NCBI GenBank assembly: GCA_900110595.1
Contig: FOEZ01000021.1
Coordinates: forward strand, 1-64,000
Source: Arthrobacter sp. OV608
GTDB taxonomy: Bacteria; Actinomycetota; Actinomycetes; Actinomycetales; Micrococcaceae
Length of the DNA stretch: 64,000 nucleotides
Direction: 5' to 3'
Positions 18,127 through 27,345 of the stretch are shown piece after piece; position 1 is the stretch's first letter; every line of letters starts with the position of its first letter. The position numbers and the translations under genes are program-made. The notes under the pieces are model-generated. The model did not search any database and was not told where the DNA came from. It saw only the letters and a list, made by a program, of their open reading frames with translations.

Positions 18127-18756
18127 CTACGCTTCTGGTTCCTTCATCCGCTCCATCATCGGGGCCCGGCGCCGCACCCGGTTGATCACGAGGTCCACTA
18201 CCACCCCAAGAGCCACCGCGCACACGATGGCGATGGCGGCGCCCAGCAGGTGGTTGTCCTCGAACCATTGGCCGAAAAACAGGCCGATCCCCACTGAATA
18301 GCCTGCCCAGAGGGACGCCGAAAGAACGGTCAGGCCCACGAAGCGCAGGTGCGGGTAGTGCGTGACGCCGGCCGTGAGGTTGACGGCCACCCGGCCGATC
18401 GGAACAAACCGTGCCACGAGGATGAGCGAGGCCGGGCGCTTGCGCAGTTCCCGGCCCGCCCACCGGAATGCGCTCTGCATCCGGGGTCCCCGCATCCACG
18501 CCCAGCGACTCGTGCCCACCCTCCGCCCGATCAGGTACGCGATGTTGTCGCCGGAGAAGGCCCCGAACGCTGCCACCAGCATCAGGAGCCACGGGTTGGG
18601 AACATCCGCCGTGGCGGCTACCGCCGAAAGGCCCACCACCACGGATTCGCTGGGGATGGGGGGAAAGAAGCCGTCAATGATGCAACAGGCCAGAACCAGG
18701 AACAGCACCCAGGGCTGACCGGCTGCCGCGAGGATGAAGTCATTGATGGCCTGCAT
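18127..18756 (-). CDS. DedA family membrane protein (second copy)
   Basis: The 209-aa protein resembles its neighbour at 17261-18001 in length, membrane pattern and signature (VARFVPIGRVAVNLTAGVTH near residue 110; IIDGFFPPIPSESVVV near residue 25). It starts 6 nt after the deoA stop, so it is likely co-transcribed with deoA. The 125-nt gap to the next copy is larger. The pair probably arose by tandem duplication. Specific lipid substrate unknown. Confidence 0.87.
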   Translation of the reverse strand: MQAINDFILAAAGQPWVLFLVLACCIIDGFFPPIPSESVVVGLSAVAATADVPNPWLLMLVAAFGAFSGDNIAYLIGRRVGTSRWAWMRGPRMQSAFRWAGRELRKRPASLILVARFVPIGRVAVNLTAGVTHYPHLRFVGLTVLSASLWAGYSVGIGLFFGQWFEDNHLLGAAIAIVCAVALGVVVDLVINRVRRRAPMMERMKEPEA

Positions 18757-18762
18757 GGGACC

Positions 18763-20097
18763 CTATGCTATGCGGTCGATAATCAGGCGCTGCCCAGGCC
18801 GTGAGCCTTCCGGCGCTATCACCACAGCCTGCTCCAGTGCTTCCTTGGCCCGGGCGAAGCGTTCCGGGGTGTCGGTCAGCAGGGTCATCAGTGGCTCGCC
18901 GGCCCGGACAACGGCGCCAGGCTTGGCATGCATGCGTACCCCTGCACCCGCCTGGACTACGTCCTCCTTGCGCGCCCGCCCAGCGCCGAGCCGCCACGCC
19001 GCCACCCCGACGGCCAAGGCGTCCAGCTCCACCAGCACGCCATCTGCCGGGGCGTAAACCACCTCCGATTCCCGGGCCGCGGGCAGCTTGGCCCGCGGAT
19101 CGCCGCCCTGGGCCTCGATCATCCGGTTCCAGACATCCATGGCACGGCCGTCCTTCAGTGCAGCGGCGGGATCGGCGTCGTGCACTCCTGCGGCGGCGAG
19201 CATTTCCTCCGCGAGCCGGACGGTCAACTCCACCACATCGTCAGGACCACCGCCAGCCAGAACCTCCACGGACTCCTCCACTTCAATGGCGTTGCCGGCG
19301 GTGAGTCCAAGCGGCGTATTCATGTTGGTCAGGAGGGCCACGGTGTTGACCCCGGCGTCCTTACCCAGGGCCACCATGGTCTCGGCGAGTTCGCGGGCCT
19401 TGGCCTCATCCTTCATAAAAGCGCCGCTGCCCACCTTGACGTCCAGGACCAACGAGCCCGTGCCCTCGGCGATCTTTTTGCTCATGATGGAGGATGCGAT
19501 GAGCGGAATCGCCTCCACGGTGCCGGTGACGTCACGGAGTGCGTACAGCTTTTTGTCCGCGGGAGCCAGCCCGGCCCCGGCGGCGCAGATGACCGCGCCC
19601 ACGTCCTGCAGCTGTGCCAGCATTTCCTCATTGCTGAGGCTGGCACGCCAGCCGGGGATGGCCTCCAGCTTGTCCAGGGTGCCGCCGGTGTGCCCCAGTC
19701 CACGGCCGGAGAGCTGCGGAACGGCAACACCGAAGACGGCCACGAGCGGCGCCAGGGGCAGGGTGATCTTGTCTCCCACCCCGCCGGTGGAGTGCTTGTC
19801 CGAGGTGTATTTCAGGCCGCCGTCGGGCCGCCGCAGGCTGGAGAAGTCCATCCGCTCACCGGAGGCGATCATTGCGGCCGTCCACCGGGCTATCTCGCTG
19901 TGGTTCATGCCGTTGAGCAGGATAGCCATGTTCAGGGCGGCCATCTGCTCGTCGGCGATGACACCCCTGGTGTAGGCGTCGATGGTCCAGTCGATCTGTT
20001 CGGGGCTGAGCGTGCCTTTGTCCCGCTTGACGCGGATGATGTCTACGGCGTCGAACGCTTCGGCGGTGTTGTTGTTCTGTGCGCGGGGGTCTGTCAC
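18763..20097 (-). CDS. deoA: Thymidine phosphorylase
   Basis: The protein is 444 aa from the GTG at 20095-20097, which overlaps the cdd stop (GTGA); the frame reaches further upstream only as a shadow of cdd. The signature KHSTGGVGDK is near residue 85 and the phosphate and substrate segments PQLSGRGLGHTGGTLDKLE and SSIMSKKIAEGT follow. The enzyme splits thymidine or deoxyuridine with phosphate into base and deoxyribose 1-phosphate. A pyrimidine-nucleoside phosphorylase with wider substrate range is an alternative. It sits in the nucleoside salvage operon between cdd and dedA. Confidence 0.94.
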   Translation of the reverse strand: MTDPRAQNNNTAEAFDAVDIIRVKRDKGTLSPEQIDWTIDAYTRGVIADEQMAALNMAILLNGMNHSEIARWTAAMIASGERMDFSSLRRPDGGLKYTSDKHSTGGVGDKITLPLAPLVAVFGVAVPQLSGRGLGHTGGTLDKLEAIPGWRASLSNEEMLAQLQDVGAVICAAGAGLAPADKKLYALRDVTGTVEAIPLIASSIMSKKIAEGTGSLVLDVKVGSGAFMKDEAKARELAETMVALGKDAGVNTVALLTNMNTPLGLTAGNAIEVEESVEVLAGGGPDDVVELTVRLAEEMLAAAGVHDADPAAALKDGRAMDVWNRMIEAQGGDPRAKLPAARESEVVYAPADGVLVELDALAVGVAAWRLGAGRARKEDVVQAGAGVRMHAKPGAVVRAGEPLMTLLTDTPERFARAKEALEQAVVIAPEGSRPGQRLIIDRIA

Positions 20098-20519
20098 CGG
20101 GTTTCCTCCAAGTGTTCGGGACCGAAGGCGTCGGGCAGCACCTGGTCCATGGTCTTGATGCCTTGGGTGGTCATGAGTTCCATGCCGGGCGCACGGAATT
20201 CGTACAGCAGCTGGCGGCAGCGGCCACAGGGCATCAGGACCTTGCCGTTGCCGTCCACGCAGTAGAAGGCACGGAGCAGTCCGCCCCCAGTCATGTGCAG
20301 GTTGCCCACCAGCGCGCATTCAGCGCACAGGGTCAGCCCGTAACTGGCATTTTCAACGTTGCAGCCGCTGACAATCCGGCCGTCCTCGGTCAACGCCGCC
20401 GCCCCCACCGGGAACTTCGAATAGGGCACGTAGGCCTTCTGCATGGCCTCGACGGCGGCAGCCTCCAGGGCGGACCAGTCCAGTTCCGTCGCTCCGGCCA
20501 CGGCGTCAACCCTTGACAT
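20094..20519 (-). CDS. cdd: Cytidine deaminase
   Basis: The 141-aa protein is the small homotetrameric type. The N-terminal substrate strand YSKFPVGAAAL, the CAE motif (TLCAECAL, near residue 56) and PCGRCRQ (near residue 92) supply the three Cys zinc ligands and the catalytic Glu. It turns cytidine and deoxycytidine into uridine and deoxyuridine, the substrates of the next gene product. Its start overlaps the end of the upstream permease by 14 nt and its stop overlaps deoA, so it is embedded in the operon. Confidence 0.95.
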   Translation of the reverse strand: MSRVDAVAGATELDWSALEAAAVEAMQKAYVPYSKFPVGAAALTEDGRIVSGCNVENASYGLTLCAECALVGNLHMTGGGLLRAFYCVDGNGKVLMPCGRCRQLLYEFRAPGMELMTTQGIKTMDQVLPDAFGPEHLEETR

Positions 20520-21831
20520 AGGGAATGCCGCTGGCCGCCGGGCCCCGGGACCTGCCCACCAACCCGGCCACGGCGAGGACCGTCACCAGGTAGGGCAGCA
20601 TGGCCATGAACTGGCTGGGTACCGGGGTTCCGATGATGGTCACGATGCTCTGCAGGTTGTCCGCGAAACCGAAGAGCAGCGCGGCGAAGAAGGCTCCGAT
20701 CGGGTTCCACCGGCCGAAGATCAGGGCGGCCAACGCGATAAAGCCGCGCCCACCGGAGATTTCCTTGGTGAAGCTGTCGATCGCCACCAAGGTGAAGAAT
20801 GACCCGCCGATGCCGGCCACTGCCCCGCCCAGGGTGACGTTCCAGAACCGGGTGGCGTTGACGTTGATCCCCAGGGTGTCGGCAGCCTGCGGGTGCTCGC
20901 CCACGGCCCGGACCCGCAGGCCCCAGCGGGTTTTGAACAGGCCTACCCAGACCACCAGGACCGCGATGTACATCAGGTATCCCACCAGGGACTGGCGGAA
21001 CAGGATGGGACCGACGATCGGAATGCTGGACAGGACGGGAATCTCGATGATGTCAAGCCCGGGAGGCGAATTGAACTGGGCCTTGTTGGCCTGCATCACG
21101 GTGCTGAAGAGGAATCCCGTGACGCCGGAGACCAGGACGTTGAGCACCACGCCCACGATGATCTGGTTGACGAGGTATTTGATACTGAACAACGCCAGCA
21201 CCATGGACACCACGGCTCCGGCAACGGCGGCGGCCGCCAGCCCGATGAACGGGTTCTGCGTCATGCTGGCCACGATGGCGGCGGTGAAGGCGCCGCCCAG
21301 GAGTTGGCCCTCGATGGCGATGTTCACCACGCCCACGCGCTCACACAGGACGCCGGACAGCGAGCCGAACACCAGCGGGACCGCCAGGGTGACAGACCCG
21401 GCAATAAGGCCGGCGAGGGAAATGTTCGGGGTCCGGGCGCCACCCACCACCCAGATGAGGAACGCGGCCACGAACAGGACGATAAACGTCACCGTCAGCC
21501 AACCCGGAGCGGGCCTGCCCTTGGTCTTGAGGTAGACGGCGTAGCCGGCGAGTCCCAGCAGGAGGACTGAGAGGACGATCCCGCCGGCAAAGGCGTTGAC
21601 CTGCAGTGCCGGGAGTTGGAAAAAGTCCTCGCCGGTGGAAATCCCGAAGCTGGCGGTCTGGTTGGGTGCCAGCAGGCCGAAGAAGACCAGGGCAATCAAC
21701 CCGAAGAAGGTAAGCAGGACCGGGGTCCGCCAGGTCACTGGTTTGGTGGAGATGGTGGCTGGGCCGGTATCTGATGCTGTACTGTCCGGCTGGGGCTTTC
21801 CAGGCCGGGGTGAGGAAACTGTTGTGCTCAT
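20506..21831 (-). CDS. Nucleoside ABC transporter permease (second)
   Basis: The protein is 441 aa from the ATG at 21829-21831, which overlaps the stop of the first permease. After about 35 hydrophilic residues it has about ten membrane segments of the BPD_transp_2 (Liv/Rbs) superfamily, with ERVGVVNIAIEGQLLGGAF near residue 165 as the clearest landmark. That IEG motif marks the YufQ/YufP-like permeases that work with BMP-family binding proteins to import nucleosides. The upstream extension of the frame belongs to the neighbour gene's shadow. Confidence 0.9.
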   Translation of the reverse strand: MSTTVSSPRPGKPQPDSTASDTGPATISTKPVTWRTPVLLTFFGLIALVFFGLLAPNQTASFGISTGEDFFQLPALQVNAFAGGIVLSVLLLGLAGYAVYLKTKGRPAPGWLTVTFIVLFVAAFLIWVVGGARTPNISLAGLIAGSVTLAVPLVFGSLSGVLCERVGVVNIAIEGQLLGGAFTAAIVASMTQNPFIGLAAAAVAGAVVSMVLALFSIKYLVNQIIVGVVLNVLVSGVTGFLFSTVMQANKAQFNSPPGLDIIEIPVLSSIPIVGPILFRQSLVGYLMYIAVLVVWVGLFKTRWGLRVRAVGEHPQAADTLGINVNATRFWNVTLGGAVAGIGGSFFTLVAIDSFTKEISGGRGFIALAALIFGRWNPIGAFFAALLFGFADNLQSIVTIIGTPVPSQFMAMLPYLVTVLAVAGLVGRSRGPAASGIPYVKG

Positions 21832-23201
21832 GCTGCACCTCCGGTGGTTGCTGCCTTGCGGGACTTGGCCGTGCGGGCCTGCTTCTTCCGCCGTGGATTC
21901 AGGCCGAAGACGGCCCGGACCAGCGGCGGCGCCGCGATGAAGAGCACGATCAGGGACTGGACCACCAGGACGATGTCGATGGGGGTTCCGGTCTGGATCT
22001 GCATCTGGACGGCTCCGGCGCGGAAGGCGCCGAACAGGAGGCCCGCGGCGAAGGTGCCCCACGGCGTCGAACGTCCCAGGAGGGCAACGGTGATGGCGTC
22101 GAACCCGTACGTGGCGGCTACGCCGTCGGTCAGGACTTTCTCAGTGCCCGCCACCTGGGCCACGCCGGACATACCGGCAAGCCCGCCGGCGATGGCCATC
22201 ACCAGGATGGTGGACCGGGAGACGTTGATGCCGGCGGTCTGCGCAGCCTTGGGGTTGGCGCCCACGGCCCGGAATTCGAAGCCAACGGTGGAGCGGTTCA
22301 GCAGCCACCACACCAGGACTGTGGCCGCGATGGCCAGGAGGAACCCGAGGTGCAGGCGGTACTGCGTGCCAAAAATCTGCGGGTACACGGCGCTGGGGTC
22401 CAAGATGGGCGAGATGGGGTTGGTCTCCCCCGGCCGCTGGAAGGCCGGCGTGTTCAGCAGGTACCGCAGGAAGTACAGCGCGATGTAGTTGAACATGATG
22501 GTCAGGATGACCTCGTGGGCGCCCGTCCGTGCCTTGAGGACACCTACGAGTCCGCCCCAGAAGGCGCCGCCGATGATGCCCGCCACCAGGACCAGCAGCA
22601 GGTGCAGGCCCACGGGAAGGTGGAGCGCGAAGCCCACCCAGGCTGCCAGGATGCCGGCCACGATGATCTGGCCCTGGGCGCCGATGTTGAACAGGCCCGC
22701 GCGGAAGGCCAGTGCGACGCCGAGGCCGGCCGTGATGAGCGGCGTGGCGATGGTGAGGGTCTCCATGAACGGCGCGAACTGGGCGGCAACGCTGTTGCCC
22801 CGCGGGTTGAAGACCGAGCCTTGGAACAGTGCTATGTAGGAGCGGGTGGCGGCGTTCCAGACGGCCGCCAGGAAGTCGGTGGGACGGGCGAAGAAGTACG
22901 TGGAGGTGGTGGCCACCTGCTTGTCGGTGCTGGCGATCAGGAGTCCGCCGATGATGAGCGCCAGCAGTACGGCGAGGACCGAAACCATGCCGCTGCCGGT
23001 GAAGATCCTGCGCAGCACGGTGTCCGGGCCGCCCGGCAGTTGACCGCTCTGGGCAGTGGCCGGGACGGCCGAGGGCCCCATGGCACCGCCGGCCGTGTCA
23101 ACGGAGACCACGGCGGCCGTCGAGTCTTCCGCGGGCGTGGCCTCCTCTGCCCCGGGGCCGGGTTCACCGGCCGCGTGCTTGGGGGGATGCTTGTCAGACA
23201 T
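21828..23201 (-). CDS. Nucleoside ABC transporter permease (first)
   Basis: The 457-aa protein is a BPD_transp_2 permease with a long hydrophilic head (about 75 residues rich in Ala, Glu, Pro) and about ten membrane helices. The family landmark is ALAFRAGLFNIGAQGQIIV near residue 217. It pairs with the permease encoded next. The start overlaps the end of the ATPase gene by 8 nt, in keeping with tight translational coupling along the operon. Confidence 0.9.
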   Translation of the reverse strand: MSDKHPPKHAAGEPGPGAEEATPAEDSTAAVVSVDTAGGAMGPSAVPATAQSGQLPGGPDTVLRRIFTGSGMVSVLAVLLALIIGGLLIASTDKQVATTSTYFFARPTDFLAAVWNAATRSYIALFQGSVFNPRGNSVAAQFAPFMETLTIATPLITAGLGVALAFRAGLFNIGAQGQIIVAGILAAWVGFALHLPVGLHLLLVLVAGIIGGAFWGGLVGVLKARTGAHEVILTIMFNYIALYFLRYLLNTPAFQRPGETNPISPILDPSAVYPQIFGTQYRLHLGFLLAIAATVLVWWLLNRSTVGFEFRAVGANPKAAQTAGINVSRSTILVMAIAGGLAGMSGVAQVAGTEKVLTDGVAATYGFDAITVALLGRSTPWGTFAAGLLFGAFRAGAVQMQIQTGTPIDIVLVVQSLIVLFIAAPPLVRAVFGLNPRRKKQARTAKSRKAATTGGAA

Positions 23202-24783
23202 GGTCGCCTCCTTCGGCGTCAGACGTGGAGGACGTGGCAGCAGCGGTGGATGCCGGCCCTGGTTGCGGCACAGGCGTATGTTCCTCCGGCGGGATTCCCG
23301 CCATCATGAGGCCCAGGACGTCGCGGCCGGTGCCGGCCGGAACGATGCCCACCAGTTTGCCTTTGTAAATCACGGCGATCCGGTCCGCCAGTTCCATGAC
23401 CTCGTCCAGCTCAGTGGAGATGATCATCACCGGTGTGCCCTGATCCCGCTCGGCCACGATCCGGCGGTGCAGGAACTCGATGGAACCCACATCCACGCCA
23501 CGGGTGGGCTGTGAGGCGATGAAGAGGCGCAGTGGCCGGGAAAGCTCGCGCGCCATCACCACTTTCTGCTGGTTGCCGCCGGAGAGTGTGCCGGCGGCGG
23601 CGACGGCGGAGGGCGTCCGCACGTCAAACTCGCCAATGCGCGCCTTGGCGTTTTCCAGGATCTTCGCCGGGCTCATGCTGATGCCCTTCGCGAACGGGGG
23701 CTTGTCGTAGAGGTCCAGGACCAGGTTCTCCGCTACAGAGAACGTGCCCACCAGTCCGTCCACCTTGCGGTCCTCCGGAACGAAGCCGACGCCTGCGTTC
23801 AGGACTTCCTTGACGGACCGGCCCAGCAACTCCTTGCCGTCCAGTGTGATGGAACCCGATACACGGTCCTGGAGGCCGAGGATGGCTTCGGTGAGTTCGG
23901 TCTGGCCGTTGCCCTGCACCCCGGCCACTGCCACGATTTCGCCCCGGGCAATATCGAAGCTGAGGCCGTCCACCACGTGGTGGCCGCTGGGTGCGATGAC
24001 GGTGAGGTCCCGGACCTCGAAGGTCTTTTCTTTCGGCTGGGCGGGTGCCTTGTCCAGGTTCAGGCTGACGGCGCGCCCCACCATCATGGAGGCAAGCTCT
24101 GCGGTGGGTGCGGTGGGACTGGCTTCCCCCACCACCTTTCCGCGCCGGATCACCGTGATGGTGTCCGAGACTTCCTTCACTTCCCGCAGCTTGTGCGAGA
24201 TGAATACGATGGACGTGCCGCCGGACTTGAGCTGGCGCATGATGTCCAGGAGTTCGTCCGTTTCCTGCGGCGTCAGCACAGCGGTGGGTTCATCGAGGAT
24301 CAGGACCTTGGCGTTGCGCACCAGCGCCTTGATGATTTCAACGCGCTGCTGGACGCCCACGGGCAGGTCCTCCACCAGGGCGTCAGGATCAACGTCGAAG
24401 CCATACTGGTCCGAGATTTCCTTGATCCGGCGCCGGGTCTCATCCAGGTTCAGGAAGCCGGCGGCCTTGGTGGGTTCGGCGCCGAGGGCCACATTCTCGG
24501 CGACCGTAAAAACGGGGACCAGCATGAAGTGCTGGTGCACCATGCCGATCCCGGCCGCCATGGCATCGCCCGGACCACGGAAGGAAACGGCTTTACCATC
24601 GATGAGGATTTCACCTTCGGACGGCTCATACAGGCCGTACAGGACATTCATCAGGGTTGATTTTCCGGCCCCGTTCTCGCCCAGCAGGCAGTGGATCTGG
24701 CCGGGTTCAACCACCACGTCGATGTGATCGTTGGCGAGCAGGGTCCCAAAGCGTTTGGTGATTCCTCTGAGTTCAAGTTTCAA
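23194..24783 (-). CDS. Nucleoside ABC transporter double ATPase
   Basis: I place the start at the TTG at 24781-24783 (529 aa), where the conserved N-terminus KLELRGITKRFG begins; no ATG is available and the upstream site is weak. Two ATPase halves are present: the first has GENGAGKST, QRVEIIKALVRNAKVLILDEPTAV; the second has a degenerate A loop (GVQGNGQTEL) and LSGGNQQKVVMAREL, with an altered Walker B (IASQPTRG). This pattern is typical for YufO/RbsA-like importers. About 35 residues after the second half are Pro/Ala rich. It follows the binding protein after a 180-nt gap that contains a terminator hairpin. Confidence 0.9.
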   Translation of the reverse strand: MKLELRGITKRFGTLLANDHIDVVVEPGQIHCLLGENGAGKSTLMNVLYGLYEPSEGEILIDGKAVSFRGPGDAMAAGIGMVHQHFMLVPVFTVAENVALGAEPTKAAGFLNLDETRRRIKEISDQYGFDVDPDALVEDLPVGVQQRVEIIKALVRNAKVLILDEPTAVLTPQETDELLDIMRQLKSGGTSIVFISHKLREVKEVSDTITVIRRGKVVGEASPTAPTAELASMMVGRAVSLNLDKAPAQPKEKTFEVRDLTVIAPSGHHVVDGLSFDIARGEIVAVAGVQGNGQTELTEAILGLQDRVSGSITLDGKELLGRSVKEVLNAGVGFVPEDRKVDGLVGTFSVAENLVLDLYDKPPFAKGISMSPAKILENAKARIGEFDVRTPSAVAAAGTLSGGNQQKVVMARELSRPLRLFIASQPTRGVDVGSIEFLHRRIVAERDQGTPVMIISTELDEVMELADRIAVIYKGKLVGIVPAGTGRDVLGLMMAGIPPEEHTPVPQPGPASTAAATSSTSDAEGGDHV

Positions 24784-24912
24784 AACTCTGACCAATCTCG
24801 AAGCGTCCAGTGATCGACCGGACGGGATATGTGGCTGCAGCACCAGCCTAGTGGTTGCAGTCCTGGGATGAGCGGGCGGTAGCCCAAAAGCGGCAGGCAG
24901 CAGCAAAAAGCA

Positions 24913-24949
24913 CCGCCGCCCGGCCGATCATCGACCAGCCGGGCGGCGG
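24913..24949 (-). terminator. Attenuating hairpin between the binding-protein gene and the ATPase gene
   Basis: A perfect 12-bp GC stem (24913-24924 with 24938-24949) with a 13-nt loop lies 14 nt after the binding-protein stop. On the minus strand it is followed by GCTTTTTGC, a real U run. It probably ends most transcripts, leaving partial read-through for the ATPase and permeases. Confidence 0.8.
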
Positions 24950-24963
24950 CGCTACATGCAGGG

Positions 24964-26073
24964 TCAGGCTTTGGGGCTGGCTGCCGACTCGACCTTCAGC
25001 TTGCCGTCCACGATGTCCTTCTTGATCTGGTCCAGTTCGGACTTCAGGTCCGCCGGGACCTGGGACTCAAGGTCGTGGAACGGGGCCAGCTGCACGCCGT
25101 CGTTGGCCAGCGTGCCAACGTACGGGGTGTTGCTGAATTTGCCGTCCTTGTCCTCCTTGACCACGGTTTCCACGGCCTCGCCCATCTGCTTCATCACCGA
25201 GGACAGCATGATGTCCTTGTAGTCGGGTGCGGTGAGGTAGCCGTCGGAGTCAACCCAGATCAGCTTGACGTCCTTGCCCGCTGCCTTGGCTTCCTTCAAC
25301 GCCGCACCGGCTCCCTTGCCCACCGGGCCAGCCACCGGCATCACGATATCGGCGCCCTGGTCCAGGAAGTTCTGGGTGAGCTGCTTGCCCACGTCCTGCT
25401 TCTCGAAGTCGCCGGTGAAGCTGCCGTCCTGGGCTTCTTTGTTCCAGCCAAGGAGCTTGACGTCCTTGCCCTTTTGCTGGTTGTAGTACTTCACGCCGTC
25501 GGCATAGCCGTCCATAAAGATGGTGACGGTGGGGATCTTGATGCCGCCAAAAGTGGCCACCGTGCCGGTCTTGGTGGTGCCGGCTGCCAGGTAGCCGGCC
25601 AGGAACGCTGCCTGGGCGGTGTCGTAGATGATCGGCTTGACGTTGCTGATGGGGGTCGCGTAGCCGAAGTCGATGATAGCGAAGTGGCTGTCCGGGTTGT
25701 CAGTGGCCTGTTTCTTGGTGGCGTCACCCAGCAGGAAGCCGACGGTGACGGTCAGGTCGCATCCTGCCGTGACCATAGCGCGGAGGTTGGGCTCGAAGTC
25801 GTTGTTGGTCTTGGACTCCACCTGGTTGACCTTGATCCCCAGGTCCTTCTCGGACTTTTTCAGACCCTCGTAGGAGGACTGGTTGAAGGACTGGTCGTCG
25901 AATCCACCGGAGTCGGAGACGATGCAGCCGGTGTAGTCGCTGGCCCCGGCGGATGAGGTGCTTCCGGCTTCAGGGGCTGCGCCGCAGGCGGTCAACAGAA
26001 GGGCAGAGGCGCTGACGGTAGCCAGGCCTGCCATGGAACCGCGCTTGAATTGTGCACGCAGTGATGTCTTCAA
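24964..26073 (-). CDS. BMP family nucleoside-binding lipoprotein
   Basis: The 369-aa protein starts at TTG (26071-26073) with GGAGGAAAA just upstream. The signal peptide ends in the lipobox LTAC (Cys near residue 30). The mature part is a BMP/Med/PnrA-type binding protein: IVSDSGGFDDQSFNQSSYEG near residue 52 and GFLLGDATKKQATDNPDSHF near residue 113. Such proteins bind purine and pyrimidine nucleosides. It is the first gene of the uptake and salvage operon, followed by an attenuating hairpin, so it should be made in excess over the other components. Confidence 0.92.
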   Translation of the reverse strand: MKTSLRAQFKRGSMAGLATVSASALLLTACGAAPEAGSTSSAGASDYTGCIVSDSGGFDDQSFNQSSYEGLKKSEKDLGIKVNQVESKTNNDFEPNLRAMVTAGCDLTVTVGFLLGDATKKQATDNPDSHFAIIDFGYATPISNVKPIIYDTAQAAFLAGYLAAGTTKTGTVATFGGIKIPTVTIFMDGYADGVKYYNQQKGKDVKLLGWNKEAQDGSFTGDFEKQDVGKQLTQNFLDQGADIVMPVAGPVGKGAGAALKEAKAAGKDVKLIWVDSDGYLTAPDYKDIMLSSVMKQMGEAVETVVKEDKDGKFSNTPYVGTLANDGVQLAPFHDLESQVPADLKSELDQIKKDIVDGKLKVESAASPKA

Positions 26074-26271
26074 TTTTCCTCCAGGATGAAGAGAGTGGCG
26101 CTACGGCTCGAATTCAATGAGTGTCCGTTTCTGCACTGAAATTCTGTTTTCACTGACAGCCCGCAGCACTGCGCCGGAGCGCACTGATGGCACCTACTTT
26201 AGTGGCCTGCGCCACGTCCCCGTAGCACACCAGGACCCCATTCCGGAGATTGTTTACAAGTTGTTACCAAT

Positions 26272-26306
26272 CAGTAGGGGGCCGCACCCGGTGCCGCCCC
26301 CTACTG
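26272..26306 (-). terminator. Hairpin after the oxidoreductase gene
   Basis: An 11-bp perfect stem (26272-26282 with 26296-26306) continues into an inner GCAC/GTGC stem. It is 23 nt after the stop of the 26329-27345 gene. The minus-strand tail is ATTGGTAAC, not a U run, so this may be a weak or Rho-assisted terminator. The rest of the 255-nt gap up to 26073 holds the promoter of the binding-protein operon; I see no gene in it. Confidence 0.5.
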
Positions 26307-26328
26307 TTGTTCAGCTACCGGACAGCCG

Positions 26329-27345
26329 TCAGAGGCGGACCAGCATCTTGCCGGTGTTGGCGCCGTCGAGCAGGTCCATAAACGCCTGCGGGGCATTCTC
26401 GAGCCCGTCCACGATGGTCTCGTCGTAGCGGACAGTGCCGTCTGCGAGCCAGCCCGCCATCTTTTCGGCGAATTCCGCGGCGTGCTGCCGCTGGCCGCCC
26501 ACCAGGAAGCCCCTAAGTGTGAGCTGCTTGCCGATGGCGAGCATCAGGTTGTGGGGTGCCGGAGTGGGTTCGGTGGAGTTGTACTGCGCAATGGCGCCGC
26601 ACATCGCCACCCGTCCGCCGACGTTGAGCGTGGCCAGTGCAGCTTCCAGGTGCTCGCCACCCACATTGTCGAAGTAGACGTCGATGCCGCCAGGGCCGGC
26701 GGCCTTCCGCAGCTGATCCAGCACGGGTCCGTCGTGGTAGTCGAATGCGGCGTCAAAGCCGAGTTCAAGCAGCCGGGCCACCTTCGCGGACGTGCCCGCG
26801 GAACCAATCACCCGGGAGGCACCCATGGCCTTGGCGATCTGGCCCACCAGTGATCCCACGGCGCCGGCAGCGCCCGAGACGAAGACGGCGTCCCCGGCTT
26901 TGAACTCTGCGACTTTGAGCAGGCCGGCGTATGCCGTCAGTCCCGTCATGCCCAGTGCACCGAGGAAAGCGGAGGCTGGTGCGAGGTCCGTGCGTGCGGG
27001 CGTGGCTGCGGCAGCATCCACCACTGCATACTCCCGCCAGCCCAGGGCATGCACCACCACATCACTTTCCTGGTGGCGTTCTGAACGGGACGCGATCACC
27101 TCACCCACGGCGCCGCCGTCGAGCGCTTTGTCCAGCGCGAACGGCGCGGAGTAGGACTTGACGTCGTTCATGCGCCCGCGCATGTACGGATCCACGGACA
27201 TAAAGAGGTTCCGGACCAGGACCTGGCCGTCCTCGAGTTCCGGCAGCGGAGACTCGGCAAGCCGGAAGTTCTCCGGAACCGGACGGCCCGACGGGCGGGA
27301 GGCCAGCTGGATCTCGCGCGTGGCGACAGGAAGAGGCTGGCTCAT
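26329..27345 (-). CDS. CurA-type NADP-dependent oxidoreductase (zinc-free MDR family)
   Basis: The 338-aa protein is a medium-chain dehydrogenase/reductase without the structural or catalytic zinc ligands. The N-terminal family signature LVRNLFMSVDPYMRGRM is near residue 46, and the NADP site VSGAAGAVGSLVGQIAK near residue 155. Relatives reduce the double bond of 2-alkenals and other alpha,beta-unsaturated carbonyls, products of lipid peroxidation. It overlaps the ohr stop (ATGA), so it is the third gene of the ohrR-ohr operon, and that supports a role in detoxifying peroxide by-products. Confidence 0.9.
   Translation of the reverse strand: MSQPLPVATREIQLASRPSGRPVPENFRLAESPLPELEDGQVLVRNLFMSVDPYMRGRMNDVKSYSAPFALDKALDGGAVGEVIASRSERHQESDVVVHALGWREYAVVDAAAATPARTDLAPASAFLGALGMTGLTAYAGLLKVAEFKAGDAVFVSGAAGAVGSLVGQIAKAMGASRVIGSAGTSAKVARLLELGFDAAFDYHDGPVLDQLRKAAGPGGIDVYFDNVGGEHLEAALATLNVGGRVAMCGAIAQYNSTEPTPAPHNLMLAIGKQLTLRGFLVGGQRQHAAEFAEKMAGWLADGTVRYDETIVDGLENAPQAFMDLLDGANTGKMLVRL

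Noticed and set aside
15893..18301. 802-codon open frame on the plus strand across mazG, add and dedA
   Set aside because: It spans three well-supported genes on the other strand; the protein has no recognisable domain and is a product of high GC content.
21774..23309. Long plus-strand frame opposite the nucleoside permease
   Set aside because: Shadow of the permease and ATPase genes, extremely rich in Gly, Asp, Arg and Gln, no motif.
26074..26328. Purine or other riboswitch ahead of the nucleoside transporter operon
   Set aside because: I looked for a purine aptamer or similar core on the minus strand and found only a hairpin that belongs to the neighbouring gene end.
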